A stretch of DNA of 14,629 nt from JBFLVQ01 sp040758525 (lineage in GTDB: Bacteria; Acidobacteriota; Blastocatellia; Chloracidobacteriales; JADJPF01): contig JBFLVQ010000170.1 in the NCBI GenBank assembly GCA_040758525.1, forward strand, positions 1 to 14,629. Direction: 5' to 3'. Position numbers and translations under genes: made by a program. Each line of letters opens with the position of its first letter. Position 1 is the first letter of the stretch. The notes under the pieces are model-generated. The model saw only the letters and a program-made list of their open reading frames with translations, did no database searches and had not been told where the DNA came from. Positions 14,053 to 14,629 of the stretch are shown one piece after another.

Positions 14053-14604
14053 CTAGTGGCGGCCGTATAGACGGTCAACCAACTCTTCAGGCCGTATCAC
14101 ATTAGTGTCGAAGGCACTAGTAGGTCGTACCAGTTGGCGTGGTGTCCTGCCTTGATCTGAAGACTTGGTATGTCGTTCCATAAGCTTACGAAATTGTTTG
14201 CGCAAGTAGACCCGTTGGGAATAGATTACTATTCCTGCTAGGAACATCACGACCATCCAAGCTAGCAAGGCTGCCAATAGTTGCCATCGTGCAACAGCCT
14301 GATTAGTATATTGCAGACTCGCGGTCAGTTCACTAATTTGTCGATCACGCTCATTAACTGCAGGTTGCATCTGATCAAGACTAGTTTGCAAGCGAGTAGC
14401 TTTCTCTTGTTCGGTCTGTAGAGTCTGCTTAAGGGTTTCATTCTCTGCCTGTAGGGCGGCCTTCTGCTGTTTGAGTCGGCCATTCTCTTCAATATAGAGG
14501 GAAAGCGTACTAGGTACAGGAGCATCTTGTGCATATGTTGGCGCACCCACTGAGGCCAGGCAAAACATCAATAGTGTCAGTGCAAAAATAGTTGGGGCTC
14601 GCAT
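14053..14604 (-). CDS. Exported coiled-coil membrane protein, unknown function
   Basis: Predicted 183-residue protein. Residues 1-25 look like a signal peptide with cleavage after PTYA. Residues about 37-98 are a Gln/Glu/Lys-rich coiled coil. Residues about 107-127 form a strong membrane segment, after which a basic, probably cytoplasmic tail runs to the C-terminus. I do not recognise a family; such proteins are often scaffolds or partners of envelope complexes. Its stop is one base from the stop of the glycoside-hydrolase-like gene, so the two converge with no room for a terminator. There is no clear ribosome-binding site before the ATG at 14604, but a -10-like TATAAA lies six bases upstream. 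Confidence 0.72.
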   Translation of the reverse strand: MRAPTIFALTLLMFCLASVGAPTYAQDAPVPSTLSLYIEENGRLKQQKAALQAENETLKQTLQTEQEKATRLQTSLDQMQPAVNERDRQISELTASLQYTNQAVARWQLLAALLAWMVVMFLAGIVIYSQRVYLRKQFRKLMERHTKSSDQGRTPRQLVRPTSAFDTNVIRPEELVDRLYGRH

Positions 14605-14610
14605 AACACT

Positions 14611-14616
14611 TTTATA
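14611..14616 (-). promoter_or_regulatory. -10-like element for the coiled-coil gene
   Basis: TATAAA on the minus strand (five matches to consensus) lies six bases before the ATG at 14604. Transcription would start at or next to the start codon. The -35 region would fall partly beyond the window, so it cannot be judged. Confidence 0.35.
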
Positions 14617-14629
14617 TCAAAAACGTTTT

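Noticed and set aside
1..14629. tRNA-Sec, rRNA, CRISPR array, insertion sequence or phage genes
   Set aside because: I looked for cloverleaf arms with a TCA anticodon, regular spaced repeats, transposase motifs and terminal inverted repeats and found none that I could support.

Overview
The window looks like an ordinary stretch of bacterial chromosome with roughly balanced base composition. Genes are tightly packed, most have Shine-Dalgarno sites, and I see no insertion sequence, phage gene, rRNA, tRNA or CRISPR array. Several points suggest an Acidobacteriota (Blastocatellia-like) organism: the PP2C phosphatase with a long Ser/Thr/Pro linker and an outer NTF2-like domain, the secreted TPR protein, and the mix of M28 peptidase, acyl-CoA dehydrogenase and solitary MoxR genes. 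This assignment is inference from gene style only.

Layout. 96-302 (+): a small Cys/His-rich, possibly zinc-binding protein. 321-3236 (-): a very long membrane-anchored PP2C-type Ser/Thr phosphatase, sharing a divergent promoter region with an M28 metallopeptidase at 3405-4430 (+). 4452-6758 (-): a two-gene operon of an acyl-CoA dehydrogenase and an APH-fold phosphotransferase, resembling a split version of ACAD10/ACAD11 and the LvaA/LvaC pair. 6876-8633 (+): a secreted TPR protein with what looks like a decayed peptidase core, divergent from that operon across a region holding a 16-bp palindrome. 8768-9721 (+): a MoxR-family AAA+ ATPase.

The most important item is at 9894-10379 (+). It is a peroxiredoxin/thioredoxin-fold gene whose active-site codon 48 is an in-frame TGA, in the context R-G-T-W-[TGA]-P-N-C-R-K. 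It should encode selenocysteine in a U-x-x-C redox motif. A hairpin that fits a bacterial SECIS element lies immediately after the TGA. The gene overlaps a ChrR-type cupin gene by four bases (GTGA), and 13 bases after that lies selB, the selenocysteine-specific elongation factor that reads such hairpins. The recoded gene and its recoding factor therefore share one putative operon. A standard ORF caller would lose the N-terminal third of the peroxiredoxin, including the active site.

12699-14051 (+): a membrane-anchored TIM-barrel glycoside-hydrolase-like protein. 14053-14604 (-): a secreted or membrane coiled-coil protein converging on it with a one-base gap. No gene-free stretch exceeds about 175 bases. 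The longest (9722-9893, upstream of the selenoprotein) holds two hairpins.
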